A stretch of 64,000 nt of DNA. It comes from Dyella sp. C11. GTDB taxonomy: Bacteria > Pseudomonadota > Gammaproteobacteria > Xanthomonadales > Rhodanobacteraceae. The stretch lies in assembly GCF_003121485.1 (NCBI RefSeq), contig NZ_QAVX01000006.1:149737-213736 (forward strand), given 5' to 3'. Positions 27,336 through 35,618 of the stretch are shown one piece after another. The position numbers were made by a program, and so were the translations under genes. Each line of letters begins with the position of its first letter. The stretch's first letter is position 1. The notes beneath the pieces are model-generated. The model searched no databases and had not been told where the DNA came from. It was given only the letters and a program-made list of their open reading frames with translations.

Positions 27336-28444
27336 GACATGCCCCCGAACGTATTGCAGGCATCGATGACGCGCTCGACCGCGTCGTCGTCCAGCGCGGG
27401 GCCCATGGGCAGGCTCAGCACTTCGTTGTGCAACTGCTCGGTGATGGGCAGGGGCACGTCGTGCAGCGATGCATAGGCCGGCTGGCGATGCGGCGGTACT
27501 GGATAATGCACCTGGCTTTGCACGCCCTGCAGGCTCAGGTGGCGCTGCAGTTCGGCGCGCTGGCTGCTTCGCACCACAAACAAGTGCCACGCGTGGCTTT
27601 CTTCAACGCCCACTTGCGGCAACACGATGCGCTCGTGACGAATGCCCTCGCGATAGCGCTGCGCCACCGAGCGGCGGCGCGACACCTCGTCATCGAGGTG
27701 GGCCAGTTTCACGCGCAGCATGGCCGCCTGTATTTCATCGAGCCGCGAATTAAAACCCTGGTAGAGATGGTGGTATTTCACCTCGGACCCGTAATTGCGA
27801 AGTGCAGCCACGTGCGTAGCCAGTTCGTCGTCGCCGGTAACCATGGCGCCACCATCGCCCAGCGCGCCGAGATTCTTCGCCGGAAAGAAACTGAAACCGG
27901 CTGCATGACCGAACGTGCCCGCCCGACGACCGTTGCGACGGGCGCCGTGCGCCTGGGCGGCATCTTCGATCAGCAGCAATCCGTGCTGGCTAGCCAAGGC
28001 TCCCAGGGAGTCCATATCCGCCAGCTGGCCGTACAGGTGCACCGGCATGATGGCGCGCGTGCGTGGACCGATGGCGGCTTCCACGCGCTCGGGATCGATG
28101 TTGAAGGTGAACGGGTCCGGCTCGACCGGCACCGGCACCAGCTGGTTGGCGGTAATGGCGAGAAAGGTGGCGATGAACGTGTTGGCAGGCACGATCACCT
28201 CGTCGCCGTCGCGCAGCACGCCCATCTCCTTGTAGCCACGCAGGATCAGTGACAGCGCATCCAGTCCGTTGCCCACGCCCAGTGCATGCGTGGAACCGCA
28301 GTAGGCGGCGAATTCCCGCTCGAACGCGACAAGCTCATCGCCCATCACGTACCAGCCCGAATCGATGACTCGGGACGCTGCTGCCTTGAGTTCATCGACG
28401 TAGCGCGCGTTGACGTCACGCAACGAGAGGAAGGGAACGTCCAT
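27332..28444 (-). CDS. DegT/DnrJ/EryC1/StrS sugar aminotransferase
   Basis: 370 residues, PLP-dependent fold type I. The Schiff-base Lys is in FFPAKNLGALGDGGA; NTFIATFLA and LIEDAAQAHGA are typical of nucleotide-sugar transaminases. With the FdtA/QdtA-like gene and a PglD-type acyltransferase in the same operon, a 3-amino group on a dTDP-3-keto-6-deoxyhexose (FdtB/QdtB-like) is the most likely reaction. The ATG at 28444 overlaps the upstream stop by one base (TGATG). Confidence 0.92.
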   Translation of the reverse strand: MDVPFLSLRDVNARYVDELKAAASRVIDSGWYVMGDELVAFEREFAAYCGSTHALGVGNGLDALSLILRGYKEMGVLRDGDEVIVPANTFIATFLAITANQLVPVPVEPDPFTFNIDPERVEAAIGPRTRAIMPVHLYGQLADMDSLGALASQHGLLLIEDAAQAHGARRNGRRAGTFGHAAGFSFFPAKNLGALGDGGAMVTGDDELATHVAALRNYGSEVKYHHLYQGFNSRLDEIQAAMLRVKLAHLDDEVSRRRSVAQRYREGIRHERIVLPQVGVEESHAWHLFVVRSSQRAELQRHLSLQGVQSQVHYPVPPHRQPAYASLHDVPLPITEQLHNEVLSLPMGPALDDDAVERVIDACNTFGGMS

Positions 28445-29376
28445 CACAACACCCACTCGTAGAAGTCATGGACGACGCCGCGTGCACCGAAGGATTCCTT
28501 CTGGGCGATCAAGCCGCTGTTGAGCACCGTGCCTTCGCTTTCGGTGGAAATGCCGAAGCTGAAATGGCTGCGATCCGCATAGACCTCGTCGACCAGCGTT
28601 CCCAGCAAAAGGCTCAGCGCATCGACTCGACGCCCCTCTTCCGAGGCGGCGATGTATTGCGCATGCACGGTCTGGCCAAAATCGTAGACGAGCACGCCCG
28701 CCAGCATGGCGCCATGCAACCGCGCTTCATGCAAAACGATCTGGTCGGGAAAGCGCGAGCGCAGCAAAGCCAGCTCACTTGCGCTGTGCGTGGGCACCGC
28801 ATCGTGGCGTTGCAGAACTTCGCCAAGCAGCGAGTGGTACGCCACAAGATCCTCGCCACGCCCCACCTCAACACCCTCGCCCCGCGCCCTGCGAATGGCG
28901 CGGCGGCGTCCGTCGGAAAAGCCGACGCGCTGCCTCAGCGGGATCACGGAAGAGATGTCGCGCCGTGTCAGCCGGGCGCCGAGGCGCTGCAAGGCGTAGA
29001 GATCTTCCTCGGAGGGATACGCGTGGAAGACATGGGGAACCGGCTTGTAGATAAGCCGTGCCACACCGCCCCGGCGATAGTGGCCACCCATCATTTCGAA
29101 TACCGCAAGCGTGGCGTCTGCTCGCAGGTCGTGCGTAGCGATGAGGCCCGCATAGGTCAGGCCGCCATGGCTGGTCACCCGGTCGCCCCGAATGCTGGCG
29201 GGAAAAACGGCGACCATCTCGCGCCCCCGTTCAACGACCAGCGACGCATCGGTAAAGCGATCGGCGTGGTAGTCCATGTAGCCGCGGCGGTGCAAAAAGT
29301 TGCCATTCCTCGACCGCAAGACCACGGCATCCCACGCTGCCGCGTCCGACGGCTGGTAGGCGCGCACGCTAAACAT
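28444..29376 (-). CDS. FemAB/GNAT-like N-acyltransferase
   Basis: 310 residues. The C-terminal half reads as a GNAT domain of the FemAB/lipid II aminoacyltransferase-like type (VLHEARLHGAMLAGVLVYDF, HAQYIAASEEGRRVDALS). The N-terminal half is a second degenerate copy, as usual for this group. Members in glycan loci transfer acyl or aminoacyl groups to amino sugars. The start overlaps the preceding stop by 8 bp. Donor and acceptor are not predictable. Confidence 0.85.
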   Translation of the reverse strand: MFSVRAYQPSDAAAWDAVVLRSRNGNFLHRRGYMDYHADRFTDASLVVERGREMVAVFPASIRGDRVTSHGGLTYAGLIATHDLRADATLAVFEMMGGHYRRGGVARLIYKPVPHVFHAYPSEEDLYALQRLGARLTRRDISSVIPLRQRVGFSDGRRRAIRRARGEGVEVGRGEDLVAYHSLLGEVLQRHDAVPTHSASELALLRSRFPDQIVLHEARLHGAMLAGVLVYDFGQTVHAQYIAASEEGRRVDALSLLLGTLVDEVYADRSHFSFGISTESEGTVLNSGLIAQKESFGARGVVHDFYEWVL

Positions 29377-30316
29377 GCGTGCCGCTCTCGAAGCGTGGCC
29401 GTTTGGCGACAGCCAGGCCGAAGCCGTCCATGCCCATGTCGTTGCCGTTGTAGAACATCAACATGTCGTCGCCGCGGGGCAACAGCGCGGGATAGCAGAT
29501 GGTGCGCGAATCCCACCCCGCGTCGGACAACGCCAGGCCCAGCGCCTCGTCGCGACGCTCCCAGGCGATGCCATCGTCGCTGAAGGCCATCCCGGGGAAG
29601 TATTCGCCGGTCACGTTGCCGCGCGTGAAATACATCGTGTAACGGCCATTTTCTCGATACACGCGAGGACGTCCGATGCGGTATTCGTTGCCGCGCGGCC
29701 TCAGGCAGACGTGAGCGTCCAGCGGAATGGCGGAAAGATCGTCCGTCGCAACGCTGCGAATGTGATAGCGCGGGAACGGCTGCCCGTCGATGCGTTCCCA
29801 GTCGTCGCCGACGGCATACCAGAGGCGCCACTGCCCGCCGTCGTACATCGCCGAATGTACAGCGCCGATGGTGCTTCGACCCGGGGCGCGATCCAGGATG
29901 GGCGTCTCCTGCACGCGCTCGAAATGCTCGCCGCCATCCGTGGATATCGCCAGGCCCGTAAACGCAAGGAACTTCGCCCTCGCCACCCGCTGGAATCCCA
30001 CGTAGAAAAGATGCAGTCCACCCGGTCCATCCACGATGTCGCCGAGGATCATGCCGTTGTCGTCGAAACAGCCACCGCGTCCGATATCGAGCGCGGGTTC
30101 GGCACTGACACGAAGCACGCGCGAAGGATCATCCGCGAGCACATCGACGTAGCCGATACGGCTGACGCCATCTTCGTCGCGAAAGCCTGCGTAGACGCGA
30201 ATGGTGTCGTCGTCGAGCCGCCAGGGTGTTGGCGTCAGCGCGGAATGGCGCATCCATCCGCCGACACCTTGCCGTGCGGTGTCGAACACCAGGCCTTGCT
30301 TGTGCCATGCCGTCAT
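29369..30316 (-). CDS. glycosidase-like beta-propeller protein
   Basis: 315 residues made of repeated beta strands with Trp/Tyr/Asp (RLDDDTIRVYAGFRD, GGQWRLWYAVGDDW, NGRYTMYFTRGN, GDDMLMFYNGND). This is a five-bladed propeller pattern like families GH32/43/68/130. No signal peptide is present, so it is probably cytosolic. The role may be trimming, or a phosphorylase or transfer on a sugar. The exact family is uncertain. ATG at 30316; a GTG at 30325 overlapping the upstream stop is equally possible. Confidence 0.8.
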   Translation of the reverse strand: MTAWHKQGLVFDTARQGVGGWMRHSALTPTPWRLDDDTIRVYAGFRDEDGVSRIGYVDVLADDPSRVLRVSAEPALDIGRGGCFDDNGMILGDIVDGPGGLHLFYVGFQRVARAKFLAFTGLAISTDGGEHFERVQETPILDRAPGRSTIGAVHSAMYDGGQWRLWYAVGDDWERIDGQPFPRYHIRSVATDDLSAIPLDAHVCLRPRGNEYRIGRPRVYRENGRYTMYFTRGNVTGEYFPGMAFSDDGIAWERRDEALGLALSDAGWDSRTICYPALLPRGDDMLMFYNGNDMGMDGFGLAVAKRPRFESGTHV

Positions 30317-30321
30317 GGCGT

Positions 30322-30987
30322 TCACAGCGTCACGTCGAAACTGGATCGACCCGGCACCGCCTTGGCCGGCGAACCGACGTAGACCCTGCCCGCCTCGGTG
30401 TCCTTGTGCACCAGCGCGCCGGAGCCGATGACGTTGTCGGAGGCGACCTTCACGTGATCGTTGAAGGTGGTGTTGACGCCGATGAAACTGCTCTCGCCGA
30501 TGTCGCAATAGCCGGAGATCACGGCATGCGAGGCGACGAACACGTGGTCGCGCACGACGGTGCGGTGCCCCACGTGGTTGCCGCTCCACAGGATGCAGTT
30601 GTTGCCGATGCGCACGAACGGCTGGATCACGTTGTTCTCGAAGATGAAGCTGTTTTCGCCGATCTCGGCATTGCGCCAGACGAAGGCGCGCGAACTCACG
30701 TAAGTGGCAAGGCGATAGCCGCGTTGCTTGGCATCCAGGTAGAAGCGCGTGCGCAAGCGATTGAGCTGGCTCGCGGGAATAGCCACGAACGCTTCGACAT
30801 CTTCAGGCGGATAGTGCTGCTCCAGCTCTTCGTACGGCACCACGGGACGACCGGCCAGCACGGGCTGGCTCAGGTATTGGCGTTCGACGCTGAAGGCCGC
30901 AACGTCGTAATCGCTGTCGTGTTCGAAGTATTCGCAGGCGATCTGCGCCAGTTCGCCTGCACCGATCAGGACTAGGCGCTTTGGCAT
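30322..30987 (-). CDS. PglD/NeuD-type sugar acyltransferase
   Basis: 221 residues. An N-terminal Rossmann-like segment (KRLVLIGAGELAQIACEYF) precedes a left-handed beta helix with hexapeptide repeats (NAEIGENSFIFENNVIQPF, ... AKAVPG). This is the PglD/NeuD/QdtC fold. With the aminotransferase in the operon it probably N-acetylates the new amino sugar. Its start lies within the last codons of the FdtA-like gene (16-bp overlap). Confidence 0.9.
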   Translation of the reverse strand: MPKRLVLIGAGELAQIACEYFEHDSDYDVAAFSVERQYLSQPVLAGRPVVPYEELEQHYPPEDVEAFVAIPASQLNRLRTRFYLDAKQRGYRLATYVSSRAFVWRNAEIGENSFIFENNVIQPFVRIGNNCILWSGNHVGHRTVVRDHVFVASHAVISGYCDIGESSFIGVNTTFNDHVKVASDNVIGSGALVHKDTEAGRVYVGSPAKAVPGRSSFDVTL

Positions 30988-31409
30988 GCGACCAGTTCCG
31001 CGGGAAAGACGAGCCCCTTCGCTTCGCGCAGGAATTCGTCATAGTCGGTGATGTAGTCGGCGGGATCGTACAGGTGGTCCGCCAGCACCATCAGCACGCA
31101 GTCGTCGCTGAAGTTGTACAGCTCGCGCCAGACCATGCGGCCCAGCAGCAGGCCTTGCGAAGGGTCGTCAAGCACCACCTCGGCGGCGCCCGAGCCATCG
31201 TCGACCAGGAACGTCACCGAACCACGCACGGCGACAGCCAACTGGTGCAGGTGTCGGTGCGCGTGCTTGCCACGGTGCACATCGTGCTCGGTCGCGAAGA
31301 TGTAATACACGCGACGGATTTCAAAAGGCACGTTGCGGTTCTGCTCAAGGGCAATGAGCATGCCGCCGTGGTCGCCGTGCGACTGCAACTGGACGCGTTC
31401 GATTTCCAT
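30972..31409 (-). CDS. WxcM-like cupin, dTDP-4-keto-6-deoxyglucose 3,4-ketoisomerase family
   Basis: 145 residues, a compact beta-barrel cupin of the FdtA/QdtA group. The conserved HRGKHAHRHLHQLAVAVRG core carries the catalytic His residues, followed by SVTFLVDDG and a C-terminal YDPADYITDYDEFLRE. FdtA/QdtA-type enzymes shift the 4-keto group of dTDP-4-keto-6-deoxyglucose to C3, the step before 3-amination. It is the first gene of the minus-strand glycan operon; the ATG at 31409 follows CCGAGA. rmlA/rmlB are not in the window. Confidence 0.88.
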   Translation of the reverse strand: MEIERVQLQSHGDHGGMLIALEQNRNVPFEIRRVYYIFATEHDVHRGKHAHRHLHQLAVAVRGSVTFLVDDGSGAAEVVLDDPSQGLLLGRMVWRELYNFSDDCVLMVLADHLYDPADYITDYDEFLREAKGLVFPAELVACQSA

Positions 31410-31473
31410 GTTCTCGGCCGGGCTCTGGAGTCGTCGACGACGATTCTTGTCACTGAGTGCCGGCCCGTTCGCA

Positions 31474-31526
31474 GAAGGTTGCGTCGCGCGCGTACCGTCC
31501 ATCGGCGGTGTTTATGCGCAACCTTC
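31474..31526. promoter_or_regulatory. inverted repeat in divergent promoter region
   Basis: Two perfect 10-bp arms (GAAGGTTGCG at 31474-31483 and CGCAACCTTC at 31517-31526) flank 33 nt in the intergenic region between the glycan operon (minus) and the cytochrome operon (plus). It could be an operator. No promoter boxes are certain. Confidence 0.35.
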
Positions 31527-31653
31527 GATGGCGTGTGCGGCACTCACCCGCACAACGCACGCTCCACCCCACGCGTCCCCTCCCCCGGCACACCTTCGCC
31601 GACGGCAGGCGCGTGACGAGCGGGTCACCGAGGCAAGGTGCAGAGGTCCATAC

Positions 31654-32271
31654 ATGGAATGGCAGAACAAGACTCCGCCAGCGGCGAATGACGAGGTGCT
31701 TTCCACGCCCGTCACCGACGAGCGCAACGAGGCCGAAACGAAGGTCATGCGACCACGTTCGCTGGTTGTCCTGCACTGGCTTACTGCATTGTTTCTTGCT
31801 GTTGCCGCCGCCCTCATCCTGATCCGCGATGAAGTGGATGGCCGCGCTTTGCGGTTATGGCTGCTGGAAGGTCATCGCCACTTCGGCCTGTTGGTGCTGC
31901 TGCTCTTTGCGGTTCGCGTAGTGCTGCGTTTTCGCCTGGGAAAACTGCCGGGCGAAGGCAATACATCCGCATTGATCCGTCTGGCAGCCGGCACAACGCA
32001 CATGGCGTTGTACGCGCTGCTTCTGGTCCAGCCGCTGCTTGGCTGGGCCTTGAGCAATGCCGAAGGCAAGCCAGTGCATTTTCTTGGCATCACGCTGCCG
32101 GCCCTCGTAGCCAGCGACGAGAACCTCGCGGACAGCCTTACCACGTGGCACCAGGACGTTGCCTGGGTGCTGCTTGCCCTGATCACGCTGCATATGGGTG
32201 CCGCGCTCTGGCACCACTTCGTGCTGCGCGACCGCACGCTCCGGATGATGTTGCCGGAGCGTCGCCGCTGA
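31654..32271 (+). CDS. cytochrome b561 family membrane protein
   Basis: 205 residues with four membrane helices. His residues suited to b-heme ligation lie in VVLHWLTALF, EGHRHFGLLVLL, THMALYALLLVQPLLGW and ALITLHMGAALWHH. Bacterial b561 proteins shuttle electrons between the quinone pool and periplasmic partners. ATG at 31654 has AGAGG; a second ATG at 31747 is possible. It begins a three-gene redox set with the two c-type cytochrome genes downstream. Confidence 0.9.
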   Translation: MEWQNKTPPAANDEVLSTPVTDERNEAETKVMRPRSLVVLHWLTALFLAVAAALILIRDEVDGRALRLWLLEGHRHFGLLVLLLFAVRVVLRFRLGKLPGEGNTSALIRLAAGTTHMALYALLLVQPLLGWALSNAEGKPVHFLGITLPALVASDENLADSLTTWHQDVAWVLLALITLHMGAALWHHFVLRDRTLRMMLPERRR

Positions 32272-32324
32272 TGCGCACCACACCGCACCATCCGCTTCCG
32301 CCCCAAGCGAGACAAGGAGTTCGC

Positions 32325-33650
32325 ATGCCGTCTTTTCTGACCCGTTGCCGGGCCGCGCTGGGTTCGTCTGCGCTGTTGGCCGCATTGATGTTGGCGGGCA
32401 ACGATGCCCATGCGGTTCCCGCCTATGCCCGTCAGACAGGCTCCGCCTGCGCGGACTGTCACGCAGGTGCGTACGGTCCGGCGCTTACGCCGTACGGCAT
32501 GCGCTTCAAGCTCAACGGCTATACCGACACCGATGGCCAGGGCACCAAGATTCCCGTCGCCGCCCAGCTGACCGGTTCGCACAATGTGCCTGCGCGCGGT
32601 GACAACACCACGCAGCTCACCGAAGCGGATGTCTATCTCGCCGGTCGCATCAGCGACCATCTCGGCGGCTTCGTGAAAGTAGAAACGGATAACAACGGCA
32701 ACGACCACTTCAGCACCAAGCTGAGCAACCTGGATCTGCGCTTCGTTGCCAAGGACCTGAAGGTGGCCGGCAAGGACACCATCATCGGCGTGAGCGTGAA
32801 CAACAGCCCGGGCTTTGACGACCCCATCGCCGCCCTGCCCAACGCATCCAGCCTCGGGCCGCCGGCGGTATCGGGCACGCTGCTCAACCTGTCCAGCGCC
32901 AACACGCTGTACAACCGCGTGATCGGTGGCGGCGTGTACGCGCTGTACAACAACGACTGGTACGGCGAGATTGGCACGTACAACACCATGCCCACGTCCA
33001 TGCAGGATCACCTGGGTTACAACATCGCCAACGATCCGGGACGCATCAGCGACACGGGTTACTTTCGCTTCGCCTACATGAAGGACATGAAGCGGCAGTT
33101 CTTCTCCGCAGGCGTGGTCGCGCTCACCACGAAGCGCCAGTTGCCGCGCAATGCACCCAGCGACGACATCACCGATCTCGGCTATGACCTGACGTACCAG
33201 TTCCTGGGCAATCGCGAGCACATCGTGCAGGCGAGCTACGTGAACATCCTGGAACAACGCGACTACGGCAGTACGCCGGTGGTGAACGGCGTGGTGGCCA
33301 AGCCACGTGGCGATGCACACGACCAGACGCTCAGCGTGACCTACACGTTCAAGCAGAGCTATGCGTTGCAGGTGGCACACCTGGTGAGCACCGGCACGCA
33401 GGATGCGGCGCGCTATCCACCGTTTGGCAAGCCCGACAGCACCGCCAACCTCATCACCCTGTACTGGACACCGTTCGGCAAGGACGACTCGTTCACGTCC
33501 ATTGCGAATTTGAAGATCGCTGCCACATGGTTCCGCTTCACGCGCTTCAACGGCGCCAGCTCGAACATTTTTGGCGCGCCCGTGGGATCGCCGATGACCA
33601 ACGCCAAAGACCTTGATGCCTTCACCTTGAGCGCAAGTGTTGCGTTCTGA
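32325..33650 (+). CDS. Cyc2-like outer-membrane cytochrome-porin fusion
   Basis: 441 residues. After a signal peptide (about 1-30, ending NDAHA) comes a single c-heme site, C-A-D-C-H, in YARQTGSACADCH, close to the N-terminus. The rest is about 390 residues of alternating strand-like sequence ending in Phe (SASVAF), a typical outer-membrane barrel end. One N-terminal heme fused to a porin is the layout of Cyc2, the outer-membrane Fe(II) oxidase of iron oxidisers. Many homologues are of unknown function. AAGGAG precedes the ATG at 32325. It is probably co-transcribed with the b561 and cytochrome c genes. Confidence 0.82.
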   Translation: MPSFLTRCRAALGSSALLAALMLAGNDAHAVPAYARQTGSACADCHAGAYGPALTPYGMRFKLNGYTDTDGQGTKIPVAAQLTGSHNVPARGDNTTQLTEADVYLAGRISDHLGGFVKVETDNNGNDHFSTKLSNLDLRFVAKDLKVAGKDTIIGVSVNNSPGFDDPIAALPNASSLGPPAVSGTLLNLSSANTLYNRVIGGGVYALYNNDWYGEIGTYNTMPTSMQDHLGYNIANDPGRISDTGYFRFAYMKDMKRQFFSAGVVALTTKRQLPRNAPSDDITDLGYDLTYQFLGNREHIVQASYVNILEQRDYGSTPVVNGVVAKPRGDAHDQTLSVTYTFKQSYALQVAHLVSTGTQDAARYPPFGKPDSTANLITLYWTPFGKDDSFTSIANLKIAATWFRFTRFNGASSNIFGAPVGSPMTNAKDLDAFTLSASVAF

Positions 33651-33669
33651 CATCGACAGGAGCCAAGAC

Positions 33670-34068
33670 GTGACTTGTTCCCCAAGGGTTAAAGCGGCAC
33701 GGCGTGCCTTGCTGGCCGGCCTGTTTTTCTACAGCGCCGGCACGCTGCCAGTGCTGGCCGGCGATGCCAGCGCGGGCGCGGACGTGTTCAAGCAGGAATG
33801 CGCCGAGTGCCACACCACCAAGGAAGGCAAGAACAAGAAGGGCCCCAGCCTGTTCGGCATCGTGGGACGCAACGCCGGCAGCCTGGACGGCTACAGCTAT
33901 TCGGATGCGCTGAAGAACGCAAAGTGGACCTGGACCGAGGACAAGCTGCACTGGTATCTCTCGCAGCCGGCCAAGCAGGCCAATCCCGGCACCAAGATGA
34001 AATATTCCGGACTGGACGATGCCAAGCAGCTCGATGATCTCATCGCTTACCTTCAATCAAATCACTGA
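33670..34068 (+). CDS. periplasmic class I cytochrome c
   Basis: 132 residues: a signal peptide (about 1-30, ending PVLA) followed by one CXXCH site (C-A-E-C-H), the GPSLFGIVGRNAG loop typical of cytochrome c2/c550, and a Met ligand in GTKMKYSGL. It is a soluble electron shuttle. GTG at 33670 is chosen because AGGAG is 8 nt upstream; a GTG at 33637 overlaps the porin gene end. It could link the Cyc2-like protein and the b561 protein. Confidence 0.9.
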   Translation: MTCSPRVKAARRALLAGLFFYSAGTLPVLAGDASAGADVFKQECAECHTTKEGKNKKGPSLFGIVGRNAGSLDGYSYSDALKNAKWTWTEDKLHWYLSQPAKQANPGTKMKYSGLDDAKQLDDLIAYLQSNH

Positions 34069-34150
34069 TGTGATGACAGGCGTGTCCGTGTACAGGGCTG
34101 TCTCGGTCCGACTAACCTACGTCGCACCGAGACGCACACACTAAGGGCTG

Positions 34151-34969
34151 ATGTTGCAAGGCGATCGACCAGCCAACGTGGACCGGCGGCACACTGTTCG
34201 GTCATCTGCTTCCGCGGCGTATTCGCGCTCGCGGCGCTGGCTGTGCGCGTTCGCTGCGTTGGCCGTTGGCTCCGGCGCATCGGGGGCCGCACACGCGCAG
34301 TCGTCGAATCTGAGCGGCACGGTCGGCCTGAGTTCGCAACTGGTGGACCGAGGCCTGGCAATTACACCCGACACGACCATCGCGCAGGGTGCGGTGTCGT
34401 GGACGCTGCCTTCCGGCTGGGCATTCGGCGCCGCAGCCAGTACCGAGGTGCGCGATGCCACGCCCCTGGCCGAAGCCTTCGCGCAGGCGTCCCACTTCTG
34501 GCGGCTCACGCCGGACTGGCAGTTCGAAGCCGGGCTGGCCTATTACGACTACCCGGGCCGCGGCGGCGGGGCCTTCAACCGTGCCGAAGGCAGCGCCAAC
34601 TGGATCTACCGCGACGTGCTTACCCTGGGCGCGTCGGCCATCTATCCCACCGGGGGTACCGACCACGCGTTGCGGGGAGCGGCGGACGTGGATTTCCACT
34701 GGCCGCTGCCCTGGCACGTCTCCTTTGCTGCCGGCGCGGGCTACGCCCAGGCCCAGGTGCCGTACTACCGGGTCTACCCCAACGGCCACGGCAGCTACGG
34801 CTATCACGGCGGGGACCGCGTAAACTCCTATGGGTACGGGCATTTGGGGCTGATCTGGGCCCAGGGACCCTGGCGCGTGGAGGTCGACCGCATGTTCGTG
34901 GATGCCAGCCTGCGCAGCGAAAACCTGGCCGCGTCGCCCTGGGTGGCCACCCTGTCGTTCTCTTTCTAG
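34151..34969 (+). CDS. outer-membrane beta-barrel protein (TorF-like porin family)
   Basis: 272 residues. A long N-terminus with an Arg-rich stretch leads to a signal peptide ending AAHAQ (about residue 50), then a beta-rich barrel with many Tyr/Trp/Gly and a C-terminal SFSF. The pattern resembles the TIGR02001/TorF putative porins. Substrate unknown. It starts 82 bp after the cytochrome c gene, with an imperfect TCTCGGT/ACCGAGA hairpin between, so it may form its own unit. The start 34151 may be too far upstream. Confidence 0.8.
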   Translation: MLQGDRPANVDRRHTVRSSASAAYSRSRRWLCAFAALAVGSGASGAAHAQSSNLSGTVGLSSQLVDRGLAITPDTTIAQGAVSWTLPSGWAFGAAASTEVRDATPLAEAFAQASHFWRLTPDWQFEAGLAYYDYPGRGGGAFNRAEGSANWIYRDVLTLGASAIYPTGGTDHALRGAADVDFHWPLPWHVSFAAGAGYAQAQVPYYRVYPNGHGSYGYHGGDRVNSYGYGHLGLIWAQGPWRVEVDRMFVDASLRSENLAASPWVATLSFSF

Positions 34970-35033
34970 GCCAGGGCAACCCTTTCGGCGAGATCAGGCA
35001 CTTACGCGTAACCCTCATGCCTCTGTCCTAGCC

Positions 35034-35618
35034 ATGAAAGACGCCGATATCGACGCTGACGAGACAGACCGCCTGCTGCTGCAACGCATGGCGTCGGGCG
35101 ACCGTGCCGCGCTGGCGGTGCTGTATCGCAGCTACCACGGCCGGTTGTGCCGCTTCCTGTCGCGACTGACCCGCCGCGCGGACCTGATCGAGGAAGTGAT
35201 CAACGACTGCTTCTGGATCGTCTGGCAGAAGGCGGCCACCTTCAAGGGCGAGTCGCGCGTCTCCACCTGGATCATCGGCATCGCCTATCGCTGCGGCCTC
35301 AAAGCCCTGCGTCAGCGTGGCGACGAACCGGTGGATGACGAAAACCTGCCGGAAGACCGCACCCCCGCGCACGACCCGGGCGAGGATCGCGAATTGCGCG
35401 ACTGGCTGAGCAAGGGCATGGAGCGCCTGTCGGCCGACCAGCGCGTGGTGGTGGAACTGGTCTACGGCGTGGGCCACACGCTGGACGACGTGGCCGCCAT
35501 CATGCAGTGCCCGGTGGGCACGATTAAGGCACGGCTGTTCCACGCCAGGGTGAAATTGCGCAACGTACTGCCAGCCTTGGCTGGTGACCAGCTCACGCAG
35601 AAAGAGAGCGTGCCATGA
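35034..35618 (+). CDS. ECF sigma factor
   Basis: 194 residues. Region 2 is at about residues 12-85 (LLQRMASGDRAALAVLYRSYH, FWIVWQKAATFKGESRVSTW) and region 4 at about 120-180 (LSADQRVVVELVYGVGHTLDD, MQCPVGTIKARLFHARVKLR). It directs RNA polymerase to a small stress or envelope regulon. Its stop overlaps the anti-sigma start (ATGA), so the two are coupled. The subtilase gene just downstream is a likely regulon member. Confidence 0.95.
   Translation: MKDADIDADETDRLLLQRMASGDRAALAVLYRSYHGRLCRFLSRLTRRADLIEEVINDCFWIVWQKAATFKGESRVSTWIIGIAYRCGLKALRQRGDEPVDDENLPEDRTPAHDPGEDRELRDWLSKGMERLSADQRVVVELVYGVGHTLDDVAAIMQCPVGTIKARLFHARVKLRNVLPALAGDQLTQKESVP

Noticed and set aside
31872-33653. 593-codon minus-strand frame opposite the Cyc2-like gene
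   Set aside because: It is an antisense shadow; the plus strand has a signal peptide, CXXCH site and a good ribosome-binding site.
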